Made by a program: the position numbers and the translations under genes
The notes under the pieces: model-generated
The model's database searches: none
The model's input: only the letters and a program-made list of their open reading frames with translations
Told to the model about the DNA's origin: nothing
Shown here: piece by piece, positions 6,430-13,707 of the stretch
How positions within the stretch are numbered: the first letter of the stretch is position 1
Layout: every line of letters begins with the position of its first letter
Assembly (NCBI GenBank): GCA_902629495.1
Contig: CACORA010000037.1
Span: 1-16,797 of the forward strand
DNA from: Planctomycetaceae bacterium
GTDB lineage: Bacteria; Planctomycetota; Planctomycetia; Pirellulales; UBA1268
Direction: 5' to 3'
DNA: 16,797 bases

Positions 6430-8757
6430 TCATGGATTCAAAATGACGGCAACCGGCAATGCGTTACCGAAAGTATCAAAATCTCGAAACGTCCAAACGA
6501 CATCTTTACTTGGAGTCACCTCAATAATCTGCGGATTGTCTGGTCCCGCATGGCAGTTAATCAAACGAGTATTGCCATTTGCAAGTCGACTGACCTGAGT
6601 GACCCACGCGAGTGTAATGCTAGGCAGATCATCCTGCTCAAGTTTCCACACAATGTCTTTCTGAGGAGTGACTTCAAGCACACTATGCCCATTCCCTGTG
6701 CCGATCAAGGTATTCCCATTATCCAATCGCACCGCCGAATAGACCTGATCACCAAAGGCTTCAGGACCGTGGCCACCTTTGCGAGGCCTTCCAAAAAGAG
6801 GCACGTCAAACTCCCAGACAATATTTCCTTGAGGATCATATTCTCGAACAACACCATCTTTTTCGTGTGCAACAAGGTAGGTACCTGCATCCGTTTTACG
6901 AGCATTACGCGTGTCGGAGTGGTGAGACGAGGTGTTGACCGTGAGTGGAACCTGATGCTTAATCATGCCGTTTGCATCGACTTCCAATATTCTCGCAGGC
7001 CCCGACTCAACAATCATCGTATTCCCATCTGGGAGCCGCTGGAAAGCATGCACTTCAACCCGACGCTGGAGGTTGCCATTCGTTGTTGCATCATACTCCC
7101 AGACCTTCTGACGCTCTTGATCAAGTTCAATGATTCGTGTCCAACCATCCTGATAGAGCAAATGACCATTTGGCAGGACATGAAGATCATGAATAGCACC
7201 ACATTTTTTCTCCCAAGCAATACTGCCATCTGGCGCCACGGCAGCAAGGACCTTCTTTGAGCTATCCGCAGCAATACATTGATAACCTATGACATTCGCA
7301 GGCCCAACCTTCGCCTTGGTCAGTTGCTGACGCCCAAGTTCTGGCCCGTTATCTGATGGAAGATCTGAATGCCACTGTAACAGCTGATCTTTCAGACGGC
7401 TGACGACCTCCGGATGCGCTACGGCCATATTCTGCTGTTCACCAGGATCCTCCTGCAGTTGAAAAAGCTGTGCGTTGCGACCATCGTAATCACAAAGAAG
7501 CTTCCATGCTCCATCCCGAATAGCGAGATCTGGCAACACGGCATTTCCCAATGGCCTATACATCTTTCGATCAGGCGGCCGGCACCAACACAATGCTCCT
7601 TGATGACTTCTTGGCTTTTCACCAAGGAGAGCCTCTGAAATATCTGTTCCATCAAATGCCACCTGATTCGATGGTTTGATGCCTGCAATGTTGAGCAACG
7701 AGGGCACAAGATCCATTGCTGAGAAAACAGAAGCTGCATCACTGCGTCCACACGCAGTCTTTGCTAATACGCCTGGTCCCCACGCAATCAATGGTGATCG
7801 AATACCACCTTCATACAACGTTGCTTTGCTTCCCCGAAATGGTCCTGCTGAGCCAGCTCCAGGCTCCGGACCATTATCCGAACATATGATAATAAGTGTG
7901 TTATTTCGAAGTGTTTTATTCGTTCGGATGAAGTCAAATACTTTGGAAAACTGTTTATCCATCGACTCAAGAACTGATAGGTATTGCCCTCGCTTACTCT
8001 CCTTCCACATCTCAACTGGTGGCCAGTACGGACTATGCACATCATCGGGCCAGAGATTGATGTAAAAAGGTTTATCCTGAGACACAGCATCCTCGATAAA
8101 TGCGAGCGCTGCAGATGCAAAGCCTGCTGTTATTTTTGAACGTTGCATCCATGTCACAGGACTTCCAAGACGCTCTGCATCCTGCCAGATTCTTCCTATT
8201 TTCCCGCCTGGAGTTTCTGTGAGTGGAAGCAACTTTGCGCCCATCCCTTCAAAATTCGTAAGGGACTCATCAAATCCGTACGTTGCTATCACTGGTGCAT
8301 CATCAACATCTCGCTGTCCACCCATATGCCATTTTCCAAAGTGCCCCGTTCGGTAGCCAGCCTCATGAAGTAATCGAGGCAGTGTCGGAGCGCCGGGATC
8401 AAGCCACTGGGCAACACCCCGTTTTGTATTTGTATCTCGATTGGCAAGATACGAATTGATTCGCCATCGCTGCGGATATTGACCTGTTGTCAGGGCAACT
8501 CGTGATGGCGAGCAAATTGGAGAATTCACATAAAACTGCTGAAAGCGAATGCCCTCAGATGCCAATTGATCAACTGCCGGGGTTGTTGCATCTGCATTTC
8601 CAAAACACGAAAAGTCTCCCCACCCCATATCATCAATAAAAACCATGACAATATTTGGTAATGCTGCAGAGACAGTACGACTATGACTGACAAAAAGACA
8701 TAACCCAAACAATAAAAAGACCATGCCACTCTGGGCATAACGCATGAATGACCGCAT
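6430..8757 (-). CDS. Sulfatase fused to a C-terminal beta-propeller, secreted
   Basis: A 775-residue, two-part protein. Residues 1-31 form a Sec signal ending SRTVSA. Residues about 33-480 are a type I sulfatase: metal ligands Asp42 and Asp43 (FIDDMGWGDFSCFG), formylglycine motif CSPSRVALTTG with Cys82, GKWHMGG, and IICSDNGPEPGAG near the second metal cluster. From about residue 489 (near base 7293) to the end lies a separate repeat domain of some 285 residues. It has recurring D-x-x-x-W cores (IAWEKK, VWEYDA, VWEFDV, VWKLEQ, VWTFRD) preceded by LPNGHLL/LPDGNTM/LDNGNTL strands, as in PQQ-like or arylsulfotransferase-like beta-propellers. Planctomycetes are known from memory to carry such a propeller as a stand-alone secreted protein, so this is probably a gene fusion. 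The ATG at 8757 is chosen for AGGA 6 bases upstream and the signal peptide; ATGs at 8778 and 8796 are alternatives. The propeller may bind substrate or anchor the enzyme. Confidence 0.9.
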   Translation of the reverse strand: MRSFMRYAQSGMVFLLFGLCLFVSHSRTVSAALPNIVMVFIDDMGWGDFSCFGNADATTPAVDQLASEGIRFQQFYVNSPICSPSRVALTTGQYPQRWRINSYLANRDTNTKRGVAQWLDPGAPTLPRLLHEAGYRTGHFGKWHMGGQRDVDDAPVIATYGFDESLTNFEGMGAKLLPLTETPGGKIGRIWQDAERLGSPVTWMQRSKITAGFASAALAFIEDAVSQDKPFYINLWPDDVHSPYWPPVEMWKESKRGQYLSVLESMDKQFSKVFDFIRTNKTLRNNTLIIICSDNGPEPGAGSAGPFRGSKATLYEGGIRSPLIAWGPGVLAKTACGRSDAASVFSAMDLVPSLLNIAGIKPSNQVAFDGTDISEALLGEKPRSHQGALCWCRPPDRKMYRPLGNAVLPDLAIRDGAWKLLCDYDGRNAQLFQLQEDPGEQQNMAVAHPEVVSRLKDQLLQWHSDLPSDNGPELGRQQLTKAKVGPANVIGYQCIAADSSKKVLAAVAPDGSIAWEKKCGAIHDLHVLPNGHLLYQDGWTRIIELDQERQKVWEYDATTNGNLQRRVEVHAFQRLPDGNTMIVESGPARILEVDANGMIKHQVPLTVNTSSHHSDTRNARKTDAGTYLVAHEKDGVVREYDPQGNIVWEFDVPLFGRPRKGGHGPEAFGDQVYSAVRLDNGNTLIGTGNGHSVLEVTPQKDIVWKLEQDDLPSITLAWVTQVSRLANGNTRLINCHAGPDNPQIIEVTPSKDVVWTFRDFDTFGNALPVAVILNP

Positions 8758-8905
8758 GAGAGTTCCTTTCGGGACCATTTTCTTTTCCCACAGCAAGACA
8801 CTGAGAGTCTAACTGAGAAATCGAAAGCATTCGATGAGTTATCAGGAAATAGGACGTACGGTCAGGCAGTTGCAAAAAAACACATTCAGGGGACGCATTA
8901 ACTCG
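8758..8905. other. 148-base spacer between DUF1501 gene and sulfatase-propeller gene
   Basis: No gene is visible here. It holds a short dyad, ATCGAA (8820-8825) with TTCGAT (8830-8835), around a 4-base loop, and a run of seven T on the minus strand about 30 bases after the DUF1501 stop. Neither makes a convincing intrinsic terminator. This is the longest gap in the minus-strand cluster, so it is the likeliest place for an internal promoter or transcript end, though no clear promoter was recognised. Confidence 0.3.
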
Positions 8906-10411
8906 TCATGCAAGGAGTTCCTTGATTGGTTCAACATGTTCAACGCCAACCAGTTTCTGATCCAGTCCACCAAAAAAATAACTGAGCCTATTTGGATCGA
9001 GCCCCAGGAGCTGCAACACGGTTGCATGCAGACTTTTCACATGAAAACCTGCCTTCTCACCATTGCCATGTCCTGGACCAGGGAATATCGCTGCTGAACC
9101 AAGCTCATCTGTTTCGCCAATACTGACACCGCCTTTGATGCCACCTCCTGCCATCCACATCGTAAAACCGAATGAGTTATGGTCACGACCAGTGCCCTCG
9201 GCGTACTCAGCCGTCGGCTGACGGCCAAACTCACCACCCCAAATGACAAGCGTTTCATCCAACAACCCTGATCTCTTCAGGTCTGCTAAAAGACCAGCAA
9301 TGGGAAGGTCTGTATTACCGGCATGGAATTCATGATTTTTTACCAGATCGCCATGCGCATCCCAATTGTCATCATTGTGAGCTCCACCAGAGTACACCTG
9401 AATAAATCGTACTCCTCGTTCAACCAGTCGACGCGCCAGAAGACACTGTCTTCCAAAATGGGCCGTTCTGTCTTGATCAAGTCCGTAGAGTCTTTTGGTT
9501 TCTTCTGTTTCCCGAGATAGATCGACTGCCTCTGGGGCATGCTCCTGCATTCGCCAAGCAAGTTCATACGATGCGATTCTGGCTGCAAGTTCAGAATTAT
9601 CACTTCGACTCATGAAATGAGATTCATTCGATTCACGAAGGGAATCAAGCAGCATGCGTTGGGCAGCCAACGGCATATCGTTGGGGGGCGCAAGATTGAG
9701 AATTGGATCTCCTTGACTCCTCAGTAATGTTGCTTGATACGTAGCCGGCATGTAACCACTTGACCAATTCTTTGCACCTGAAATTGGCCCACCTTTCTTA
9801 TCAAGCATCACAACAAAACCCGGTAGATTTTCGTTGACGCTACCGAGCCCATAATTCACCCAGGAACCAAGGCATGGCGCGCCTGATTGAATCTTTCCAG
9901 AATTCATCTGAAGCATTGCTGAACCGTGAATGGGCGAGTCGGCTGTCATCGAGTGAATAAACGCAATGTCATCAACATGCTGGCCAATATGAGGAAACAG
10001 ATCACTCACCCATTTTCCGCACTGACCATACTGCTTAAACTTCCATTTTGGCCCCACAGCCCGACTTTCACTCCGCTCCCCACCACGTCCTTTTGTTTTT
10101 ACTTTTATTGTTTTTCCATCAAGTGGGTAGAGTTCTGGCTTATAGTCAAATGTGTCGACGTGACTGGGGCCACCGTACATAAAAAGGAAAATGACACTTT
10201 TTGCTTTTGGTGCAAACATTGGTGGCTTTGCTGCAAGAGGATTCTTAAATGCAGTGACCCCATCTGCTGCCTTCGTCTGCTGGCCAAAAAATCCGTTGTC
10301 GAGCATTCCAGAAAGCGCCAAGCCCGTAAAAGAAGCACCTGCCTCCCAGAAGAATTCCCGACGAGTGCGACGACAGAAGGAACCTGTGTGTTGTTCATGA
10401 AATGTTGACAT
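8906..10411 (-). CDS. DUF1501 domain protein, Tat-exported
   Basis: A 501-residue DUF1501 protein. The family belongs to the alkaline phosphatase/sulfatase-like superfamily by fold but its activity is not established. A twin-arginine signal is clear: TRREFFWEAG (about residues 16-25) followed by a hydrophobic stretch to about 37. Typical family blocks are present: IFLFMYGGPSHVDTFDYKP (with possible metal-binding Asp/His), IHSMTADSPIHGSAMLQMNSG, the block around SGGAHNDDNWDAHGDL, VIWGGEFGRQPTAE and GRDHNSFGFTMWMAGGGIKGG, ending in HATVLQLLGLDPNRLSY. The ATG at 10411 has GGAG 6 bases upstream. It starts 26 bases after the PSD1 gene; these two families occur as an adjacent pair across planctomycetes and relatives, which suggests a joint function. 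Neighbouring sulfatases make a hydrolase or a substrate-handling partner plausible, but no reaction should be assigned. Confidence 0.93.
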   Translation of the reverse strand: MSTFHEQHTGSFCRRTRREFFWEAGASFTGLALSGMLDNGFFGQQTKAADGVTAFKNPLAAKPPMFAPKAKSVIFLFMYGGPSHVDTFDYKPELYPLDGKTIKVKTKGRGGERSESRAVGPKWKFKQYGQCGKWVSDLFPHIGQHVDDIAFIHSMTADSPIHGSAMLQMNSGKIQSGAPCLGSWVNYGLGSVNENLPGFVVMLDKKGGPISGAKNWSSGYMPATYQATLLRSQGDPILNLAPPNDMPLAAQRMLLDSLRESNESHFMSRSDNSELAARIASYELAWRMQEHAPEAVDLSRETEETKRLYGLDQDRTAHFGRQCLLARRLVERGVRFIQVYSGGAHNDDNWDAHGDLVKNHEFHAGNTDLPIAGLLADLKRSGLLDETLVIWGGEFGRQPTAEYAEGTGRDHNSFGFTMWMAGGGIKGGVSIGETDELGSAAIFPGPGHGNGEKAGFHVKSLHATVLQLLGLDPNRLSYFFGGLDQKLVGVEHVEPIKELLA

Positions 10412-10437
10412 ACTTCACTCCACGTTCTGTGATGACC

Positions 10438-12807
10438 TCAGTCAAGATAGATAAACTCATTCAAATTAAGAAGATACAGACAATACAATTCGAGGGCTCG
10501 GCCTGGACTAATACCCTCCTCCGCCTCTAACGCATCAATCAGCGCGAGGCCACGAGACACTTCACCCTCGTGAGGCTCACGCACCAAAGCTATCTGAATG
10601 GCTCTGCGAACACTTGCCCGAACGTCTGATGCATCTGGCCCTCCGGCTTCGTGACGGACTCTCTCCGCAAAGACCTTTGCCTGATTCTGGACAAACTCAC
10701 TATTCATCATGCCAAGAGCCTGCGTTGGCTGCGTTGTCACAAATCGCACCGGACACGGTGTATCTGTATCCGCAAGATCGAAATCCGTAAGCACGGGCGT
10801 AAGCAGTGAACGCTTCACATGAATATAGACACTCCGACGAGCCTGTTCTTCCGGAGAAGAGTCCCCCCATCCTTTCCCTGGCTTCGACTGTGTTGCAAGA
10901 ACATCCGGTGGAATAGCCGGATACATACCAGGACCAAACATCTTTGTATTGAACGCGCCACTGGCAACATGAATGGAGTCTCGCACCTCCTCCGCAGAAA
11001 GACGCCGCATATCAAAATGCCAGCACGCATCGTTGAGGGGATCGACTGTCATCGCTTTTGAAACGGTGGCAGATGATGCTCGATACGCCTGAGACATTAG
11101 TATTTTTTTATGTAACGACTTAAGACTCCAGCCACTCGAAACAAGTTCTGTCGCCAACCAGTCAAGTAACTCAGGATGGGTTGGAGGATCTCCAGCAAAA
11201 CCAAAATTACTTGCACTCCGGACAATTCCCCGGCCGAAATAATACTGCCATATGCGATTCGCAATAACGCGTGCCGCCAACGGGTTCTCTGGTGATACGA
11301 TCCATGACGCTAATGCAAGTCGACGACCGGTTGATCGTCCTGATGCAGGTGATTTGATGTCCGGTGCAGGTGCTTTCAGTACTGCAGGGAATGCAGGCTC
11401 CACACGGTTTTCAGCAGTTGTCTCAGCATGCGGATTTCCTCGGTAAAGAACAAAAGTCTCCGGAGCATCGGGACCATGTTCACTCACAACCAAAGCCTTG
11501 GGAGTCGACGTTGTTTCCTGCTTCAATCGCTGAACTTTTTCTTTCCAGGCTTTGAGATCTTGCTTCGTGAGTGCATCTCGAGCCTGATCACCATGCTCCT
11601 TAATACGATTATTGATTGCTCGAACTTCAGCCTCAGCTTCTACCAGTTGTCGCCTGCGCTCTCGAAATTGATTTTGCGCATCAACCAGTGTCATCTGCCC
11701 CTCGGGAAGTGCCTGCTCAATAAAATCAGGATTCATCTGACGAGCACCCATGGGCGTTATATTGTGAAAAAAAGCAAGCAGGCTGTAATAATCTTTCTGT
11801 GGCAACGGATCGATCTTATGATCGTGACAACGTGCGCAATTAATGGTTAGCCCAAGGAATGTTTGTGCTGTTGTAGCAACAACATCATCCAGTTGGTCAT
11901 ACCGGTGCTGCAACCGGTCAGCTGGTTCATCATCCCAAATACCAATTCGGTAATACCCAGTCGCGATAAGACTATCTTGCGTTGGCGGGTCCAGCTCATC
12001 TCCTGCAAGTTGCTCAATAACAAATCGATCATACGGCTTATCTTCATTGAACGCACGAATGACATAATCACGATACCGCCATGAGTGCGGCTTATTACCA
12101 TCTCGCTCATAGCTATTCGTATCTGCATACCGCACCAAATCCAACCAGTGTCGTGCCCAATGCTCACCGTAGTGGGGAGATTCCAAAAGTCGATCAACTA
12201 CTCGCTCCCATGCTTGAGGAGATGAATCATTAACGAATGCTGCCACCTCCTCCTCCGATGGCGGAAGACCCGTCACTCCATAGGTCACTCGTCTGAGCAG
12301 CGTGCGACGGTCTGCCTCGGATGGAATTGGCAGACCACGTTCCACGAGCCCCTGCTGGATAAATGCATCAATTGGATGCTGGGCATCATTCACATCAGGA
12401 ACGTCTGGTTGCATCAACCTGCGAAACGACCAATGTTCCTCCCATGCCGCACCCTCCTGAATCCACTGCCGGATTCCTTGGATCTCTTGATCTGAAAGAC
12501 GCGAACCCTCCGGAGGCATCTGAAGATCGGGGTCAGACGATGTGATACGCGCAAGTATTTCACTTGCGCTCAGATCACCTGGCACAATCGCCTTCTGACC
12601 ACTTGGAAGTTCACGTGTTGCAACGGAACGGTCATCAAACCGAAGATCGGCTTCCTGCGTTTCTGGACCGTGGCAGGCAAAGCATCGCCTGGCCAACACG
12701 GGCTGGACATCTCTTGAAAAATCAACAGGTGCGCCAAAACCTATTCCAGAAAAGCTTCGCATTGCGATAGGAGCAATGAGAAGTAGAAAAAATAACTTCT
12801 GGATCAT
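10438..12807 (-). CDS. PSCyt1-DUF1549-DUF1553 (PSD1) planctomycete cytochrome c protein
   Basis: A 789-residue secreted protein with the planctomycete architecture PSCyt1 (cytochrome c-like, about residues 28-125), DUF1549/PSCyt2 (about 145-350) and DUF1553/PSD1 (about 500-760). The N-terminus is a Sec signal (hydrophobic core about 4-15). A heme-c motif RCFACHG has Cys42, Cys45 and His46, with Met97 in LQMPP as the likely second heme ligand. A second CxxCH, CARCHDHK (Cys324, Cys327, His328), is the conserved DUF1549 motif. Residues about 365-435 are charged and helical, probably a coiled coil linking the domains. No LamG-like insert is seen, so it is a compact member. The ATG at 12807 has GGAGAG about 8 bases upstream. 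It is the first gene of the minus-strand cluster. The role is unknown; heme suggests electron transfer outside the cytoplasm, perhaps with DUF1501 and the oxidoreductase. Confidence 0.94.
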   Translation of the reverse strand: MIQKLFFLLLIAPIAMRSFSGIGFGAPVDFSRDVQPVLARRCFACHGPETQEADLRFDDRSVATRELPSGQKAIVPGDLSASEILARITSSDPDLQMPPEGSRLSDQEIQGIRQWIQEGAAWEEHWSFRRLMQPDVPDVNDAQHPIDAFIQQGLVERGLPIPSEADRRTLLRRVTYGVTGLPPSEEEVAAFVNDSSPQAWERVVDRLLESPHYGEHWARHWLDLVRYADTNSYERDGNKPHSWRYRDYVIRAFNEDKPYDRFVIEQLAGDELDPPTQDSLIATGYYRIGIWDDEPADRLQHRYDQLDDVVATTAQTFLGLTINCARCHDHKIDPLPQKDYYSLLAFFHNITPMGARQMNPDFIEQALPEGQMTLVDAQNQFRERRRQLVEAEAEVRAINNRIKEHGDQARDALTKQDLKAWKEKVQRLKQETTSTPKALVVSEHGPDAPETFVLYRGNPHAETTAENRVEPAFPAVLKAPAPDIKSPASGRSTGRRLALASWIVSPENPLAARVIANRIWQYYFGRGIVRSASNFGFAGDPPTHPELLDWLATELVSSGWSLKSLHKKILMSQAYRASSATVSKAMTVDPLNDACWHFDMRRLSAEEVRDSIHVASGAFNTKMFGPGMYPAIPPDVLATQSKPGKGWGDSSPEEQARRSVYIHVKRSLLTPVLTDFDLADTDTPCPVRFVTTQPTQALGMMNSEFVQNQAKVFAERVRHEAGGPDASDVRASVRRAIQIALVREPHEGEVSRGLALIDALEAEEGISPGRALELYCLYLLNLNEFIYLD

Positions 12808-12938
12808 ATTCTAGTCTCTCCGCGAACTCTTCAATTCTAAGTAGGTCTTACAAAAAAACAAAGAAGTATCTTTGTTCGTCGATTATTCGCTATGGTTCTT
12901 GAATAAGTCCTCTTTCCTCTCATTACAAAAGAATTGTC
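12808..12938. promoter_or_regulatory. Divergent intergenic control region
   Basis: These 131 bases separate the start of the eight-gene minus-strand cluster from the plus-strand SDR gene, so promoters for both directions should lie here. The region is AT rich. No strong -35/-10 pair was recognised on either strand: the best on the minus strand, TTGTAA with TATTCA at 17-base spacing, is weak. The one striking element is the 8-base dyad described separately. Confidence 0.5.
12857..12876. promoter_or_regulatory. Perfect 8-base dyad between divergent genes
   Basis: AACAAAGA (12857-12864) and TCTTTGTT (12869-12876) are exact reverse complements around the 4-base loop AGTA. Two readings are possible. 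As DNA it is a symmetric 20-base site, the right size for a dimeric repressor placed to control both divergent genes. As RNA from the minus strand it forms a hairpin directly followed by more U residues (the A run 12852-12858 on plus), resembling a weak leader terminator about 50 bases ahead of the PSD1 start codon. The stem has only two G-C pairs. Confidence 0.45.
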
Positions 12939-13697
12939 ATGTCTGTATTTTCACTCCACAATCGTGTCGCACTCGTAACGGGTTCTTCAACTGGTCTCGG
13001 AAAAGCCATGGCAATGTGTCTTGGCAAGGCTGGCGCAAAGGTTGCAATGAACTACGCCAACTCTCAAGAACGAGCAGAATCCGCTCTGGATGAAGTCCGA
13101 AAGAGTGGGGCACACGCAGACCTTTTTCGAGCCGACGTCACAAGTGAGTCAGCGATTGATGAGATGTTTACATCTATCGAAGCCTCCCTTGGATCTGTTG
13201 ATATTGTTGTTGTCAATGCAACACCAGCACAGCCCCAGAAACCAATCGAAGAATATGACTGGGATTTTTATCAACAGATGCTGGACTTCTTTGTCAAAAG
13301 TCCTTACCTCCTGGCACGACGAGCACTCCCTGGCATGAAAGAGCGTAAGCACGGTCGATTGATCAACATTACAAGTGAAGTTTTTCATCTGGGAGTCACG
13401 CCCTTTTCTGCCTACGTTGCTGCAAAGGGGGCTCAAACAGGCTGGTCGAGAAGCATGTGCAACGAACTTGCCCCGCATGGAATTACAGTCAACATGATTG
13501 CGCCTGGATGGATTCCTGTGGAACGACATGAACATGACCCCCAAGAAGACAAAGATGCCTATCTGGCAAGTGTGCCAATGCAACGATGGGGCACACCAGA
13601 CGATATCGGCTGGGCAGCAACATATTTAGCAAGTGACGAAGCTGCTTTTGTGACCGGTCAAACCATTGCTGTAAATGGTGGAAAAACCTGCTGGTAA
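12939..13697 (+). CDS. Short-chain dehydrogenase/reductase (SDR), cytoplasmic
   Basis: A 252-residue classical SDR, an NAD(P)H-dependent oxidoreductase. It has the cofactor glycine motif TGSSTGLG (residues 14-21), the structural VNAT at about 92-95 where most members have NNAG, catalytic Ser146, Tyr159 and Lys163 (YVAAK), and a C-terminal VTGQTIAVNGG. The length is typical and there is no export signal. The closest general type is FabG/glucose-dehydrogenase-like, but the substrate cannot be named. No clear Shine-Dalgarno sequence precedes the ATG at 12939; the start is kept because it leaves the usual 13-residue lead to the glycine motif. It is the only plus-strand gene, divergent from the sulfatase cluster across a shared 131-base control region, and could act on a product of that cluster after uptake. 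Its stop lies 10 bases from the stop of glnA, which runs the other way. Confidence 0.92.
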   Translation: MSVFSLHNRVALVTGSSTGLGKAMAMCLGKAGAKVAMNYANSQERAESALDEVRKSGAHADLFRADVTSESAIDEMFTSIEASLGSVDIVVVNATPAQPQKPIEEYDWDFYQQMLDFFVKSPYLLARRALPGMKERKHGRLINITSEVFHLGVTPFSAYVAAKGAQTGWSRSMCNELAPHGITVNMIAPGWIPVERHEHDPQEDKDAYLASVPMQRWGTPDDIGWAATYLASDEAAFVTGQTIAVNGGKTCW

Positions 13698-13707
13698 CTC
13701 ATACAGA

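Noticed and set aside
6430..6433. ATGA stop-start overlap between the two sulfatase genes
   Set aside because: The ATG at 6433 has no Shine-Dalgarno sequence, whereas GAGGA sits 5 bases before the ATG at 6421.
6550..7260. 236-codon plus-strand open frame
   Set aside because: It lies wholly antisense to the propeller part of the sulfatase fusion, has no ribosome binding site and its translation resembles no known family.
8820..8835. 6-base dyad as a terminator after DUF1501
   Set aside because: Stem is short and AT rich, and no U run follows it on the minus strand.
9926..10408. 160-codon plus-strand open frame
   Set aside because: Antisense to the clearly coding DUF1501 N-terminal half, rich in Cys and Phe as expected for a shadow frame.
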